NCBI GenBank assembly: GCA_937951625.1
Contig: CALFBP010000039.1
Coordinates: 31,000-94,999 of the forward strand
Reading direction: 5' to 3'
DNA length: 64,000 nt
Origin: an uncultured Thermoguttaceae bacterium
GTDB taxonomy: Bacteria > Planctomycetota > Planctomycetia > Pirellulales > Thermoguttaceae
The notes beneath the pieces were generated by a model, which saw only the letters and a program-made list of their open reading frames with translations, did no database searches and was not told where the DNA came from. Both the position numbers and the translations under genes were made by a program. Position 1 is the stretch's first letter. Each line of letters starts with the position of its first letter. This document shows positions 45,432-54,770 of the stretch, in pieces.

Positions 45432-48128
45432 TCAGAGGGCGGGTCGACTAGCCATTTCCTCCAGCTTTTTGCGAACGCCGTCGGGACGGAGCCAGCCGAA
45501 GCCCACCGCCCCAAGGGTAAGAAGCAACTGCCGGAAGTCGTCTTCGGACCAAGCGGGCCTTCCCGCTCGCGTCAAGGCTCGCGTGACCTCCTCGTCGGTT
45601 GGTTCTCTTCCGCCGGGCAACTCGGCCTGGTAGGGCGTGTGCAGGGTGAGGAAATCCTCCAGGAGAGTGGTGGCGCCGTCATCCCAATCGGCGGGGGCCG
45701 GGAAATCGTAGTCCCATTCTAGCTCCCACACCCGAATCGTCTGATCGTGACTGCCCGACACGACCCAGCGGCCGTCGGGACTGAAGGCTAACGACGTGAT
45801 GGCGGCCGTGTGACCAGAGAAAACCTGGACGCACTGCCCATTGGCTAGATTCCACAGCCGCAGCAATTTATCGCCGCTTCCCGAAATCGCCCAACCCTCG
45901 TCTGCGGTCATGGCCACGGCGAGCACCCGCTCGAAATGGTCCTGGAACACCCGGAGGCATTGCCCGGTCCGAAGGTCCCAAACGCGGACCGTCTTATCGT
46001 TGCCAGCGGAAACGGCGAGGCGTCGTTGCCAGCCTACGGCTGCCGCGTGGATCACGTCGGAGTGCCCCTGGAAGACTCGCAGGCACCGGCCCGAGGACAA
46101 CTCCCACAAACGGAGCGTTTTGTCGAAACTGGCCGAGAGTGCCCAGCGGCCACAGGGACCGAAACGGACACAACGGACCAGGTTCTCATGCCCGGACAGT
46201 GTGCGGAGGCACCTGCCACTGGCGAGGTCCCAGACGCGCAACGTCTTGTCGCGTCCACCAGAGAGGGCCCAACGGCCGTCGGGCGAGGCGGCCACGCTGC
46301 TGACCCAACCCACGTGGCCCGCCATGGTGCGAAGGCAGGTGGAAGAAGCGAGGTCCCACAAGCATAGGAGGCCATCTTCTCCCGCGGACAACGCCTGACG
46401 CCCGTCTGGAGTGAAGCACAGATCGTTGACGGCGCCGCGGTGACCAGTCAACTCGCCCTGCAACTCGCCTTTTTTCAGGTTCCAGAGGCGAATAATTTTG
46501 TCGGGGCCGCAAGACAGGGCTTGGGCAGCGTCGGGGCTCATGGCCACGGGCCCGACCGCCCCCGGTGTCCGAAGCATCTGCACGCAGCGACCATCGCGAA
46601 ACCGTTCCCGGATCCCTCGTTGCCCCACCAGGTTGCGCAGCTCGATCACTTCGGAATTGAGGCCAAAACCGGGAATCCGCCGGGCCTGATCGATCAGATA
46701 CATCGCTTCTTCGCAGCAGCCGGCATCGGCCATTTTGCGGGCTTCGGCGAACAGGCCCTGAAATCGCGTCAGCCCCGGTTTGGCCTCGCGTTTGACTTCG
46801 ACCGCACAACGCGCCGGCGGAGCGACGAAGCGACCGCCGGGTTGGTGGAAGATCGAAAGGTCCCACAGCCACAGTTCCCCCCGCCGCGGCGACTCCGTCG
46901 TGTATCCCACGAGGAGCCATCGTCCATCCAAACTGAGGCAGAGCGAAACAGCCCGGCGATCGTGCCCCTCAAAGGTGCGGAGGCAGCAGCCAGTGCTCAG
47001 GTCCCAGAGGCGGACCGTGCCATCCAGGCTGGCGGAGACGGCCCAACGGCCGTCCGCGCTCATCGCCACCGACGTCACCTTTTGCGCATGGCCGCGGAGG
47101 GTTCGCACGCGCATGCCATTTTTGGTGCTCCAAAGATGGAGCTTCGCGTCGGCATCGCCAGAGAGGACCCAACGGGCGTCGCGACTCAGGCTGACGCACT
47201 CGGGCGGAAACTGCTGGATTTCGAATGCCCGCATCCGTGTCCCCGTCAGGGCATCCCAAAGCCACAACTCCAGGGCTTGGCTCCCAGACATGGCAAATCG
47301 TCCGTCGGGACTGAGATCGACGCAGGAAAGGGCGGCCGAATGTCCCTCCATAAGACGGACACATTGACCTGTCGCCACGCTCCAAAGCCGCACCGTGCGA
47401 TCCACGCTGCCAGAAAGGAGCCATTCACCGTTGGCGCTGGAAGAGAGGGCCGTCACCGGTCCCTCGTGACCCTCGAAGCGTCGCAAGCACCCTCCACTGC
47501 CCAAATCCCATTGCGTCAACGAGCGACCACCCGCGATCGCCCAGCGACCATCCGCAGCCACGGTAATCGACCGGACTTCCTGTTCCGTATTCGCATCGAT
47601 CGAAGTTAGGGTCTTCCCTGTGGCAATATCCCAATGCCGCAACGTGCCGTCCTCCCCGACGGTAACCGCGGAACGGGCGTCCAGACTCAAAGCAACCCCC
47701 CGAATCGCCTCCATCGCCCCACCAAACAACTGGATGGGTCTTACCGACAAAGAAGCAAGATCTTGGAAACGTCGGAACAAGAGTTCCACATCGTTTCCCC
47801 CACCCAGATCGATCGCTTTTGCAAGATGGGCGACAGCCGCTTCGATGTCGCCACGCTCAGCGTGGATCAGTCCGAGATAATACGATGGCCGCCAGTCGGC
47901 TGGGTGCGCCCCGCGGAGTTCTTCCAAAGTCCGCAAGATCCCCACGTCCGTCAGGCGTCCGTGGCGCCACTGGAGCAAAGCGCGATTGTAGGTAGCTTCC
48001 GGGTGGTTGGGGGCGATGCGGAGAACCTTCTCGAGGAGTTGCTCAGCCCCGGGAGGTTTTCCAAGAGTAATCAGACTGACCGCCTGATTGTTCAAGTTGT
48101 CCGCCCGGCTTCGGGCATCAGTCGACAT
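45432..48128 (-). CDS. TPR and double seven-bladed WD40 propeller protein
   Basis: 898 residues without signal peptide. Residues 5-120 hold TPR-like helices (LLEKVLRIAPNHPEATYNRALLQWRHG, SYYLGLIHAERGDIEAAVAHLAKAID). Seven WD40 repeats follow (about 140-430), each ending in an LWD-like motif such as DGTVRLWDLSTG. A linker of roughly 100 residues (helical, AEARKMADAGCCEEAMYLIDQA) is followed by seven more repeats (about 530-820), for example DKTLRVWDLASG. Each block can close one propeller. The last 70 residues are a helical domain (DEEVTRALTRAGRPAWSEDDFRQLLLTLGA). It is likely a protein-interaction scaffold. Similar planctomycete proteins often pair with Ser/Thr kinases, but no kinase is adjacent here. 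Confidence 0.88.
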   Translation of the reverse strand: MSTDARSRADNLNNQAVSLITLGKPPGAEQLLEKVLRIAPNHPEATYNRALLQWRHGRLTDVGILRTLEELRGAHPADWRPSYYLGLIHAERGDIEAAVAHLAKAIDLGGGNDVELLFRRFQDLASLSVRPIQLFGGAMEAIRGVALSLDARSAVTVGEDGTLRHWDIATGKTLTSIDANTEQEVRSITVAADGRWAIAGGRSLTQWDLGSGGCLRRFEGHEGPVTALSSSANGEWLLSGSVDRTVRLWSVATGQCVRLMEGHSAALSCVDLSPDGRFAMSGSQALELWLWDALTGTRMRAFEIQQFPPECVSLSRDARWVLSGDADAKLHLWSTKNGMRVRTLRGHAQKVTSVAMSADGRWAVSASLDGTVRLWDLSTGCCLRTFEGHDRRAVSLCLSLDGRWLLVGYTTESPRRGELWLWDLSIFHQPGGRFVAPPARCAVEVKREAKPGLTRFQGLFAEARKMADAGCCEEAMYLIDQARRIPGFGLNSEVIELRNLVGQRGIRERFRDGRCVQMLRTPGAVGPVAMSPDAAQALSCGPDKIIRLWNLKKGELQGELTGHRGAVNDLCFTPDGRQALSAGEDGLLCLWDLASSTCLRTMAGHVGWVSSVAASPDGRWALSGGRDKTLRVWDLASGRCLRTLSGHENLVRCVRFGPCGRWALSASFDKTLRLWELSSGRCLRVFQGHSDVIHAAAVGWQRRLAVSAGNDKTVRVWDLRTGQCLRVFQDHFERVLAVAMTADEGWAISGSGDKLLRLWNLANGQCVQVFSGHTAAITSLAFSPDGRWVVSGSHDQTIRVWELEWDYDFPAPADWDDGATTLLEDFLTLHTPYQAELPGGREPTDEEVTRALTRAGRPAWSEDDFRQLLLTLGAVGFGWLRPDGVRKKLEEMASRPAL

Positions 48129-48312
48129 CCGGGTCCTCCCGGTGCCCTAAAGAATGCGATGCCAAAGGAGCAATTCTAAAGATTAGCTCGCGAGATTGCA
48201 AACGCCTCTAAGGTGGGGCAACGCCCGCAACTCGACGTTTTGCTTCCCGTCGTCACGGGAGGCGGGCCTGAACCTTCAAACGATCTCGCCCTAGCGCGGA
48301 TCCCAACAAACA

Positions 48313-50034
48313 TTACGCCTCATCGGCCCGATTTGATCCCATCGGTCGCACGCGGTGGCAGAAGTCCCCAAGCGTTTCTCCCGTGAGACGCTCCGCTTTG
48401 AAACGTTTGAGGATCGGCAACAAGGTGGGAACGATTTGGTCCAAGGGAACGAGGTCTTTGTAGAGGTAAGCCAAGCGATTGCCCAACAAATGCCCCCCCA
48501 AAAAAACCGTGTATTTTCCGACCGTCTTGCCCACCAATCCGATGTCGGCGTTGTACGGCCTTGCACAGCCATTGGGGCATCCGGTCATTCGTACCGTGAA
48601 CCTCTCCCCTTCAAGACCAACGTCCAGTACGGCTTTTTCCAGTTGGTCGATGAGGCCAGGAAGGGCCCGCTCCGCCTCAGTGATCGCCAATCCGCATGTC
48701 GGCAGGGCCACGCAAGCCATAGACCATCGCCGCGCCTGCGAAATCGCATCCACGAGTTTTACCCCATGACGATGCAAGATCGCCTCCACGCCGGACCGAT
48801 CCGCAGGAGCGATGTCCGAGAGTAGGATGTTTTGCTGAGGGGTGAGCTGGATGCCAGGCCGATAGGTTCGACACAGTTCGCGGAGGGCCGATTTCAGTCT
48901 CAAGCCATCCCGGTCCAAAATACGGCCATTTTCCACAAAAAGTCCGAGGAACCAATGGCCGTCGCCCTGATCATGCCACCCCAGATGATCCTCGCATCCA
49001 ATCGCCTCTTGCGGCTTGGGGGGACACAAACTCCGACCCAAGTACTCCTCAAGCTTGGTTCTGAAGCCGTCCAATCCCCAATCGGCAATCAGGTATTTGA
49101 GCCTGGCTCGCTTCCGGTCCGAGCGGTTGCCGAAGTCACGAAACACCTTGACGACCGCGGTTGCCACATCGACCACTTCACTGGGGTTGGCAAAGGTCAA
49201 AGCCTGGCCAACAGCGGGAAAAGTCCGTTTGTTACTTGGGGTGACGCCAAAACCACCACCGACGACCACGTTGTAACCTTCCAACTGGTCGCCTGACCGA
49301 ATCGCCAAGAACCCAAGGTCGTTGGCATAAGCATCCACACAGTTATCCTCTATCAGACCGAAGGCAATTTTGAATTTCCGCGGTAAGTACACGCGCCCAT
49401 AAATAGGTTCCTCATCCCGATCCTGCGACTGGCTGCCCGGCTCCCCCACCCCAACTGCCTCAGTAGAGGCATCACCGAGCCAGATTTCTCGGTACGCCGC
49501 GGTCCGCGGTAGGAGATGCTGGGAAACACGTAACGCCAAGTCGCGCATGGCGTTACGCACTGCGTCGTTGCGAAAGGGCGCGGGACAGCAAAGGACGTTG
49601 CGGACCACGTCCCCGCAGGCCCCTAGGGTGGTCAACTGCGCCTCATGAATCCGCCGCATCGCCTCGCGCAGATTTCGCTTCGGGATTTCGTGAAGCTGAA
49701 TATCCTGCCGGTCCGTAATCCGCGCCGTGCCATTTCCAAGCTCATCGCAAAGATCCAATTGCGCCACAAGCTGGTCGGCGGAAAGACAGCCACCGGGAAT
49801 CTTCACTCGCAACATCAAGGAATAAACTTTGCCCCGTTTGTTTCCCTGCGCGTCTTTCGCCCCACGCAAGTCCCGATTGTCCTGCTGGTACATGCCGTGA
49901 TGCTTCAGGACTTGAACCGTATCCTCCTCGAAGTGATCGACAGAGTTGGCCAACTCCTCGGCAACATGGCCACGCAGCGCATTGCTTCCCGCCTTGATTT
50001 TATCAACACTGCTAAGTTCTGCGGATTCTGCCAT
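48313..50034 (-). CDS. Sulfite reductase haemoprotein (ferredoxin or NADPH type)
   Basis: 573 residues from ATG 50034. It reduces sulfite to sulfide using a sirohaem coupled to a [4Fe-4S] cluster. Cluster cysteines are C441, C447, C486 and C490 (ACVALPTCG, TGCPNGCARPYN), with exactly the spacing of E. coli CysI (434, 440, 479, 483). The N-terminal KIKAGSNALRGHVAEELAN and ITDRQDIQLHEIPKRN are typical of the assimilatory CysI/Sir group. No flavoprotein cysJ-like gene is next to it, so ferredoxin is the likely donor. The N-terminal partition and lack of NirA-specific features make nitrite reductase less likely but not excluded. Confidence 0.85.
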   Translation of the reverse strand: MAESAELSSVDKIKAGSNALRGHVAEELANSVDHFEEDTVQVLKHHGMYQQDNRDLRGAKDAQGNKRGKVYSLMLRVKIPGGCLSADQLVAQLDLCDELGNGTARITDRQDIQLHEIPKRNLREAMRRIHEAQLTTLGACGDVVRNVLCCPAPFRNDAVRNAMRDLALRVSQHLLPRTAAYREIWLGDASTEAVGVGEPGSQSQDRDEEPIYGRVYLPRKFKIAFGLIEDNCVDAYANDLGFLAIRSGDQLEGYNVVVGGGFGVTPSNKRTFPAVGQALTFANPSEVVDVATAVVKVFRDFGNRSDRKRARLKYLIADWGLDGFRTKLEEYLGRSLCPPKPQEAIGCEDHLGWHDQGDGHWFLGLFVENGRILDRDGLRLKSALRELCRTYRPGIQLTPQQNILLSDIAPADRSGVEAILHRHGVKLVDAISQARRWSMACVALPTCGLAITEAERALPGLIDQLEKAVLDVGLEGERFTVRMTGCPNGCARPYNADIGLVGKTVGKYTVFLGGHLLGNRLAYLYKDLVPLDQIVPTLLPILKRFKAERLTGETLGDFCHRVRPMGSNRADEA

Positions 50035-50084
50035 AGTGGCTCCCACGAATATGCTTCACTCAGAAAGGTCCTAGGGCTTACAAA

Positions 50085-50105
50085 TGTTTACAATTATTAG
50101 AAACA
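50085..50105. promoter_or_regulatory. Operator-like inverted repeat between sulfite reductase and folD
   Basis: TGTTT (50085-50089) and AAACA (50101-50105) form an inverted repeat with an 11-base AT-rich spacer, in an AT-rich patch upstream of the minus-strand sulfite reductase. AT-rich sequence around 50106-50135 could hold its promoter. Short arms make this tentative. Confidence 0.25.
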
Positions 50106-50329
50106 ATGTCTTGTATTTTATATTTTCGCCGGCATTTTGCAAACATCTCCCCGTGCCAATCTTCCACCATCTTACCCGTTAATCACCGCTCGCCGTTCCA
50201 GCGGCGTCTCAGCCTCCAAGCGGGAGAGGGTTGGCGGACAAGTTGCAAAGCTGGATGGGTGACATGCGCCGTTCGTCTGGTAGAATAGCGGCTCCTATCA
50301 AGCCTTGTCAAACGCCTGGAGGGGTGACC

Positions 50330-51193
50330 GTGACCGCAACAATTTTAGATGGCAAAGCAATGGCCGAGGAAATCCGCGCGGAAGTGGCTCGGCGCGTGTC
50401 CGAATTTGTTTCGTCCAAGGGGGTTACGCCATGCTTGGCGGCGGTGCTCGTGGGCGACAACCCGGCCAGCGAGGTTTACGTCCGAAACAAACGCTTGGCG
50501 TGTGAAAAGGCCGGCATCCACAGCCAGTTGCACCGTCTGTCGGCCGAATCCACGACCGAGGATTTGCTGGCCCTGGTGGACCGCTTGAACAAGGACCCTC
50601 AGGTGCATGGCATTTTGGTTCAGTTACCGTTGCCGAAGGGGATGGACGAGACTCGGGTGTTGCACGCGGTCAATCCGGTCAAGGACGTGGACGCCTTTCA
50701 TCCGGACAACGTCGGCCGGATCGTTCAAGGAAGACCCCGATTCCTACCTTGCACGCCGCACGGCGTTCATCAATTGTTGATGCGGAAGAACATCCCGATC
50801 GCAGGAAGCCACGTGGTGGTGCTCGGCCGTAGCGACATTGTGGGCAAGCCCATGGCGATCATGCTCATGCAGCGGGGCCCTGGCGGCGACGCCACGGTGA
50901 CGGTGTGCCACAGCCGCACCCGCGACTTGCCCGCTATCACGCGCCAGGCCGATATCCTCATCGTGGCCATTGGCAAGGCCAAGTTCCTCACCGCGGACAT
51001 GGTAAAACCCGGGGCCACGGTGATCGACGTGGGCATCAACCGGACCGAATCGGGCCTGGTGGGGGACGTGGATTACGACGCGGTGCGCGAAGTGGCGGGC
51101 CACATCACACCCGTTCCCGGCGGCGTTGGCCCCTTGACCATCGCCATGCTCCTGCACAACACTTTGGCTGCCGCCTCGCTGCAAACCGCATAA
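50330..51193 (+). CDS. folD: Methylenetetrahydrofolate dehydrogenase/cyclohydrolase
   Basis: Bifunctional cytosolic enzyme that oxidises methylene-THF to methenyl-THF and hydrolyses it to formyl-THF. 287 residues from GTG 50330 (VTATILDG), seven bases after GGAGG at 50318-50322. Signatures: the active Lys in SEVYVRNKRLACEKAG, VQLPLPKGM, KDVDAFHPDNVGRI, the cofactor loop VVLGRSDIVGKPMAIML and HITPVPGGVGPLTIAMLL. Length is typical. It belongs to folate C1 metabolism, alongside the H4MPT-type gene fhcA elsewhere in the window. Convergent with bioB. Confidence 0.95.
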   Translation: MTATILDGKAMAEEIRAEVARRVSEFVSSKGVTPCLAAVLVGDNPASEVYVRNKRLACEKAGIHSQLHRLSAESTTEDLLALVDRLNKDPQVHGILVQLPLPKGMDETRVLHAVNPVKDVDAFHPDNVGRIVQGRPRFLPCTPHGVHQLLMRKNIPIAGSHVVVLGRSDIVGKPMAIMLMQRGPGGDATVTVCHSRTRDLPAITRQADILIVAIGKAKFLTADMVKPGATVIDVGINRTESGLVGDVDYDAVREVAGHITPVPGGVGPLTIAMLLHNTLAAASLQTA

Positions 51194-51246
51194 GCCCGCC
51201 CCGGCGGCCTGGCCGCGTTTGGGAAAAGGGTCGCCACGTCGCGTCT

Positions 51247-52278
51247 TCAAGGCTGTCCGTCCACGACGGCCTCGAAGCCCAGATCAGCGATCATTTGGTA
51301 GTCTTCCTCGGGCGACTGCCCCTTGGTGGTCAGGTAGTCGCCGACAAACATCGAATTTGCGGCGAAAAGCCCTAACGGTTGGAGTTTGCCCAAGTGCAGT
51401 TCCCGGCCCGCGGCAATACGCAGTTCCGTCCGCGGGTTCGCCAAACGCATCAAAGCCAGAACTTTGAGGCAATATCGGGGCGTCAGTCGGCGCATGCCTT
51501 CTAGCGGCGTACCGGGAATGGGGATCAGGAAATTGATCGGCAAGGCCTCGACGGCAAGCTCCCCCAGACGCAAGGCCAGCTCGACCACGTCCACGTCGTC
51601 CTCCCCCATGCCCACGATGCCGCCAGAACAGATTTCCATGCCCGCCAGGCGAACCGCCCGCAGCGTGTCGAGCCGGTCCTGGTAGCTGTGTGTTGTACAG
51701 ATGCGCGGGTAAAAGCGCTCGCTGGTGTTGAGGTTGTGATTGACGCGATCCACGCCGCACCGTTTCAAATAGTGAGCTTGCTCGACGGTTAACAGACCCG
51801 GCGAAACGCAGATTTTCAAGGGAAGCTCGCTCTTGATGCGGCGGACCGCGGCGCCGATCCGCTCCAGCTCTCCCGAGTTCGGCCGCCGCCCCGAGGCGAC
51901 GATGCAATAGGTGCGTGAACGACGCTCGACGGCCAATCGGGCGCCCGCGACAATCTCCTCCTCGTCGACCAGGGCGTAACGGGGAATTTCCGCCTTGGAA
52001 ATGCGCGACTGCGAGCAATAGCCACAGTCCTCGCCGCACACACCGCTTTTGGCGTTGATCAGTAAATTCAAATGGACGCGATTGCCGAACCAGTGGTGGC
52101 GGACCCGATAGGCCGCGGCCAATAGTTTGAGCAATTCTTCGTCGGGCGAACGGAGGATCGCCAAGCCCTCTTCCGGCGAAAGGCGATGGCCTTCGAGCAC
52201 CCCCTCGGCGAGGCGATGCCAGTTGGAATGAATGGGCGAACCTGCGCCACTCAAGTTTGACGATGAGACTGATAGCAT
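51247..52278 (-). CDS. bioB: Biotin synthase
   Basis: Radical SAM enzyme that inserts sulfur into dethiobiotin. 343 residues from ATG 52278 (MLSVSSSN); the four extra codons from a TTG start are less likely. The SAM-cluster motif is GVCGEDCGYCSQS (CxxxCxxC). The second, sulfur-donor cluster is expected from Cys in TYCIVASGRRP, KICVSPG and ICTTHSYQDR-type segments plus Arg near the C-terminus (ELRIAAGRELHLG). GGIVGMGEDDVD is also diagnostic. Cytosolic. The URO-D-like gene lies 77 bases upstream on the same strand; no other biotin gene is next to it. Confidence 0.95.
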   Translation of the reverse strand: MLSVSSSNLSGAGSPIHSNWHRLAEGVLEGHRLSPEEGLAILRSPDEELLKLLAAAYRVRHHWFGNRVHLNLLINAKSGVCGEDCGYCSQSRISKAEIPRYALVDEEEIVAGARLAVERRSRTYCIVASGRRPNSGELERIGAAVRRIKSELPLKICVSPGLLTVEQAHYLKRCGVDRVNHNLNTSERFYPRICTTHSYQDRLDTLRAVRLAGMEICSGGIVGMGEDDVDVVELALRLGELAVEALPINFLIPIPGTPLEGMRRLTPRYCLKVLALMRLANPRTELRIAAGRELHLGKLQPLGLFAANSMFVGDYLTTKGQSPEEDYQMIADLGFEAVVDGQP

Positions 52279-52355
52279 GGCTTTTCGCAACTATGCACGG
52301 CAGAATCGACCGCCGAAACCAGCTTGTTGCCCTGATTCTCGATCTTGATGGGTTC

Positions 52356-53555
52356 CTACGGCCGAACGGGTCCGAACTCTTCGATGCGTCGGGCAACCGC
52401 CAAAAGGCGGTCAAACTCAGCGGCCGGTGGGGTCGTGTCCGATACGCCCAAAATCAAGTGGTCGCCGCGCCCGATCTGACTGAAAAATTCGTCCAAGTAG
52501 GCCGCGAATTGGACATCGGTCATCGAGTCTTTGACCAGGGTCACCGACGGTATGCCGCCCATGATCGTAATCCGGCCGTCGAAGACCTCGCGGACCTGAC
52601 CGATCGTCAGGCTGGTCATGGGAACAGGGCAGATCGAATCGGCGATGTCCACATCCGCTGCCACATAGTGTTCCAAAAGCCCTCGATTTTCGCCGTCGGT
52701 ATGGGTGAGAAGATACTTGCCTTGTCGGTGCAGCACGGCGGCAAACTCCGCCAGCCAGGGCCGAATGTGCTCGGCGAAAAACCGTGGGTACTGGATCGCC
52801 GAATCGTAATTGGCCCCCAACAGAAAAACCTCGGCCGGACAGGCGGCAGCCACGGTCAGCATCTCGCGCCAGTACTTTTCGATGGCTTCAGCCAGACCGT
52901 GGACTTCGTCTGGCCGGTCGTTCAGCTCGAAGAAGAAGGTTTCCACGGCCATCACGTCGCGCTGGAGAAGGTGCATCGGAGACGCCGCGGCGTGGATATA
53001 GGCAACTAAAAACCCGCGTTCGCCGATCCGATCGGCCTCGGCGGCGTAGCCTTCGTAATTCGGCACCGCCCGGGCGTGATCGAAAAGGTGCCTTAGCGGG
53101 GCATAGTCTTGGGGGCTTTGAAAGGCATGGCGTTCCACGTGCGCGATGGTGATCCCCGCCGCCTGCATCCTTTCGTCATATACCGTGACCGTGGTCAACG
53201 TACCGAACGGGGTGTGGTATTCGACCGAAGTCCGGTCCCCGTCTCGCATCACGTTGTATTCGATTTCCTCAAATCGAGTGTGGACCGGCATCCGGTGGAG
53301 GTTGAAGGTCCCGAGCGCCCGGTGGACGTTATCCTCAGGCGAGCGAACGTCCTGAAAATCGGGCACCACCCCGTGGTATCCCCAACCCAGATCATCCAGC
53401 ATTTCCATCAAGGTGGCGTGGCGATACCGGTCGGGCAGCGTCCCTGCCCGCCGGTTCGCGCGAAACCAAAGGTCGAGTCGGGGCACCCAAGGAATACGAT
53501 CCGTAGGCTTTCCCGCCAACGTGGCAAGCACGTGCTGTTTACCATTCACATTCAT
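52356..53555 (-). CDS. Uroporphyrinogen-decarboxylase-superfamily protein
   Basis: 399 residues, about 50 longer than HemE. The TIM-barrel pattern of the URO-D superfamily is seen: the opening VLATLAGKPTDRIPWVPRLDLWF, FLVAYIHAAASPMHLL, EVFLLGANYDSAIQYPRFF, GKYLLTHTDGENRGLL and IMGGIPSVTLVKDSM. It lacks the HemE N-terminal RPPVWxMRQAGR motif, so it is more like MtaA/CmuA-type methyltransferases or an uncharacterised clade. It begins six bases after a MoaD-like gene and is last in a set with ThiF-like and CitG-like genes. Co-transcription is likely, so a sulfur- or cofactor-linked methyl or carboxyl transfer is an attractive guess, not shown. Confidence 0.75.
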   Translation of the reverse strand: MNVNGKQHVLATLAGKPTDRIPWVPRLDLWFRANRRAGTLPDRYRHATLMEMLDDLGWGYHGVVPDFQDVRSPEDNVHRALGTFNLHRMPVHTRFEEIEYNVMRDGDRTSVEYHTPFGTLTTVTVYDERMQAAGITIAHVERHAFQSPQDYAPLRHLFDHARAVPNYEGYAAEADRIGERGFLVAYIHAAASPMHLLQRDVMAVETFFFELNDRPDEVHGLAEAIEKYWREMLTVAAACPAEVFLLGANYDSAIQYPRFFAEHIRPWLAEFAAVLHRQGKYLLTHTDGENRGLLEHYVAADVDIADSICPVPMTSLTIGQVREVFDGRITIMGGIPSVTLVKDSMTDVQFAAYLDEFFSQIGRGDHLILGVSDTTPPAAEFDRLLAVARRIEEFGPVRP

Positions 53556-53561
53556 GACTTC

Positions 53562-53822
53562 TCATCCGCCGGCCACAGGGGCAAGAACGACCAAATCATC
53601 GCCGTCGCGGAGTCTTTCGGCCTCGTGGCTGCCGACCGTCCCGCAGTGCCGGCCAGATACAGCGACAAGGCAACTTGCCGGAAGTCGCGTCCCTTCGGGC
53701 AGAACATCGGCCAGGGCTTCCAAGGCGTCGTCCAGGGTCGCTCCGTCGGGGAGTGTCAGCCGATCAGGCACCCCCTCCGCCAGATTGTAGTTTCGACCAG
53801 AAATGAACAAACGAATCTGCAT
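53562..53822 (-). CDS. MoaD/ThiS-family sulfur-carrier protein
   Basis: 86 residues with the ubiquitin-like pattern: strand RLFISGRNYNLAEG, LPDGATLDDALEAL, VAVSGRHCG and the C-terminal RDGDDLVVLAPVAGG. The Gly-Gly end is where an E1-like enzyme adenylates the carrier so that it can take up sulfur as a thiocarboxylate. It lies between a ThiF-like E1 gene (31 bases upstream) and the URO-D-like gene (6 bases downstream), so it is almost certainly their partner. Whether it serves molybdopterin, thiamine or another product cannot be told; no moaE, thiG or moaA is nearby. Confidence 0.85.
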   Translation of the reverse strand: MQIRLFISGRNYNLAEGVPDRLTLPDGATLDDALEALADVLPEGTRLPASCLVAVSGRHCGTVGSHEAERLRDGDDLVVLAPVAGG

Positions 53823-53853
53823 GGCTGCAAGCTATCTTTGGTTTCGGACGACC

Positions 53854-54684
53854 TCAATCCCGACTAGCTTCCCGACTCATGGGAGAAAAACGTTGGAGCG
53901 AGCTGCAACAAGGGCACGTCGGGTTTCGCTGCAACTGCATACGCGACTCGTGACCGCGGTAGCCATCGATCAGCAATAGGGAGCCGAACGTCGACTGTCC
54001 TACGCCGGAGAGGATCTTGATCGCCTCCAGGGCCGCAAGGCTCCCCACCGCGCCGGAGATGGCACCGATTACGGGAAACATCTCTTCAAACGGAGGATCT
54101 TGGGGATACACGCATCGAAGACACGCCGTCACCCTTGGTTTGACGGCAATCAGCGTTCCGGTCATCCCCCATTGTGCCGCGTCGATCAGGGGAACGCCGC
54201 AGGCGACGGCGGCACGATTCAAGCGGAGCCTCTCGGCGAAGGTCGGGGCAGCCGAAATCACCAGATCGGCCCGGCCCGCCAGGGCCACGGCTTCTGCGTC
54301 GTCGGGTTCGCGGTCGATCGCCTCGACGGTCACCAGGCGGTTCTTTTGGCGCAAGCAGGCGGCAAACTCTGCGGCCCGGGGCTTGCCCAATCCCTGCTCC
54401 GAGCCGAGCACTTGGCGGTTCAGATCGGCCAGTTCCAGCCTACCGCCGTGGGCGAAGATGATGCGTCCCACGCCCGCCATCGCTAGGGCCAGGGCGGCGG
54501 GCCCGCCCATGCCTCCCACCCGGCTAATGAAAACGGTCGACCGTTTGAGGCGAGCTTGCCCTTCTTCGGTCAACACGCCTGGTCCAAGCTGCCGTTGGTA
54601 TCGCGTCCTTTCCTCGTCGGTCAGCGGCGGCCCGCCCATCCCGCTACTTCCACGCTCCTGATTTTGCTCTCCCATCACGTTCAT
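53854..54684 (-). CDS. ThiF/MoeB/HesA-type E1-like adenylyltransferase
   Basis: 276 residues. It adenylates the C-terminal Gly of a ubiquitin-like carrier. Seen: the N-terminal TRYQRQLGPGVLTEEGQARLKRS, the ATP-binding glycine loop RVGGMGGPAALALAMAGVG, the Arg/Asp region LADLNRQVLGSEQGLGKPRA, and zinc-type Cys pairs CLRCVYP and CPCCSS. It lacks a rhodanese C-terminal domain. The MoaD-like gene follows after 31 bases, so the pair forms a carrier system. The start at ATG 54684 is preferred; an ATG three codons later is also possible. Confidence 0.85.
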   Translation of the reverse strand: MNVMGEQNQERGSSGMGGPPLTDEERTRYQRQLGPGVLTEEGQARLKRSTVFISRVGGMGGPAALALAMAGVGRIIFAHGGRLELADLNRQVLGSEQGLGKPRAAEFAACLRQKNRLVTVEAIDREPDDAEAVALAGRADLVISAAPTFAERLRLNRAAVACGVPLIDAAQWGMTGTLIAVKPRVTACLRCVYPQDPPFEEMFPVIGAISGAVGSLAALEAIKILSGVGQSTFGSLLLIDGYRGHESRMQLQRNPTCPCCSSLQRFSPMSREASRD

Positions 54685-54770
54685 GGGGCATCGTACCCTG
54701 CCACTGTCTCAGCCGCAAGTCGCCGGACTTTGGAAAAGTGTCCACCCTGTCCGAACTCCCCAAGCCTTGC

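Noticed and set aside
48313..50034. Ferredoxin-nitrite reductase (NirA)
   Set aside because: Cluster cysteine spacing is shared by both families, but the N-terminal part reads closer to the CysI/Sir group and no nitrate or nitrite genes are adjacent.
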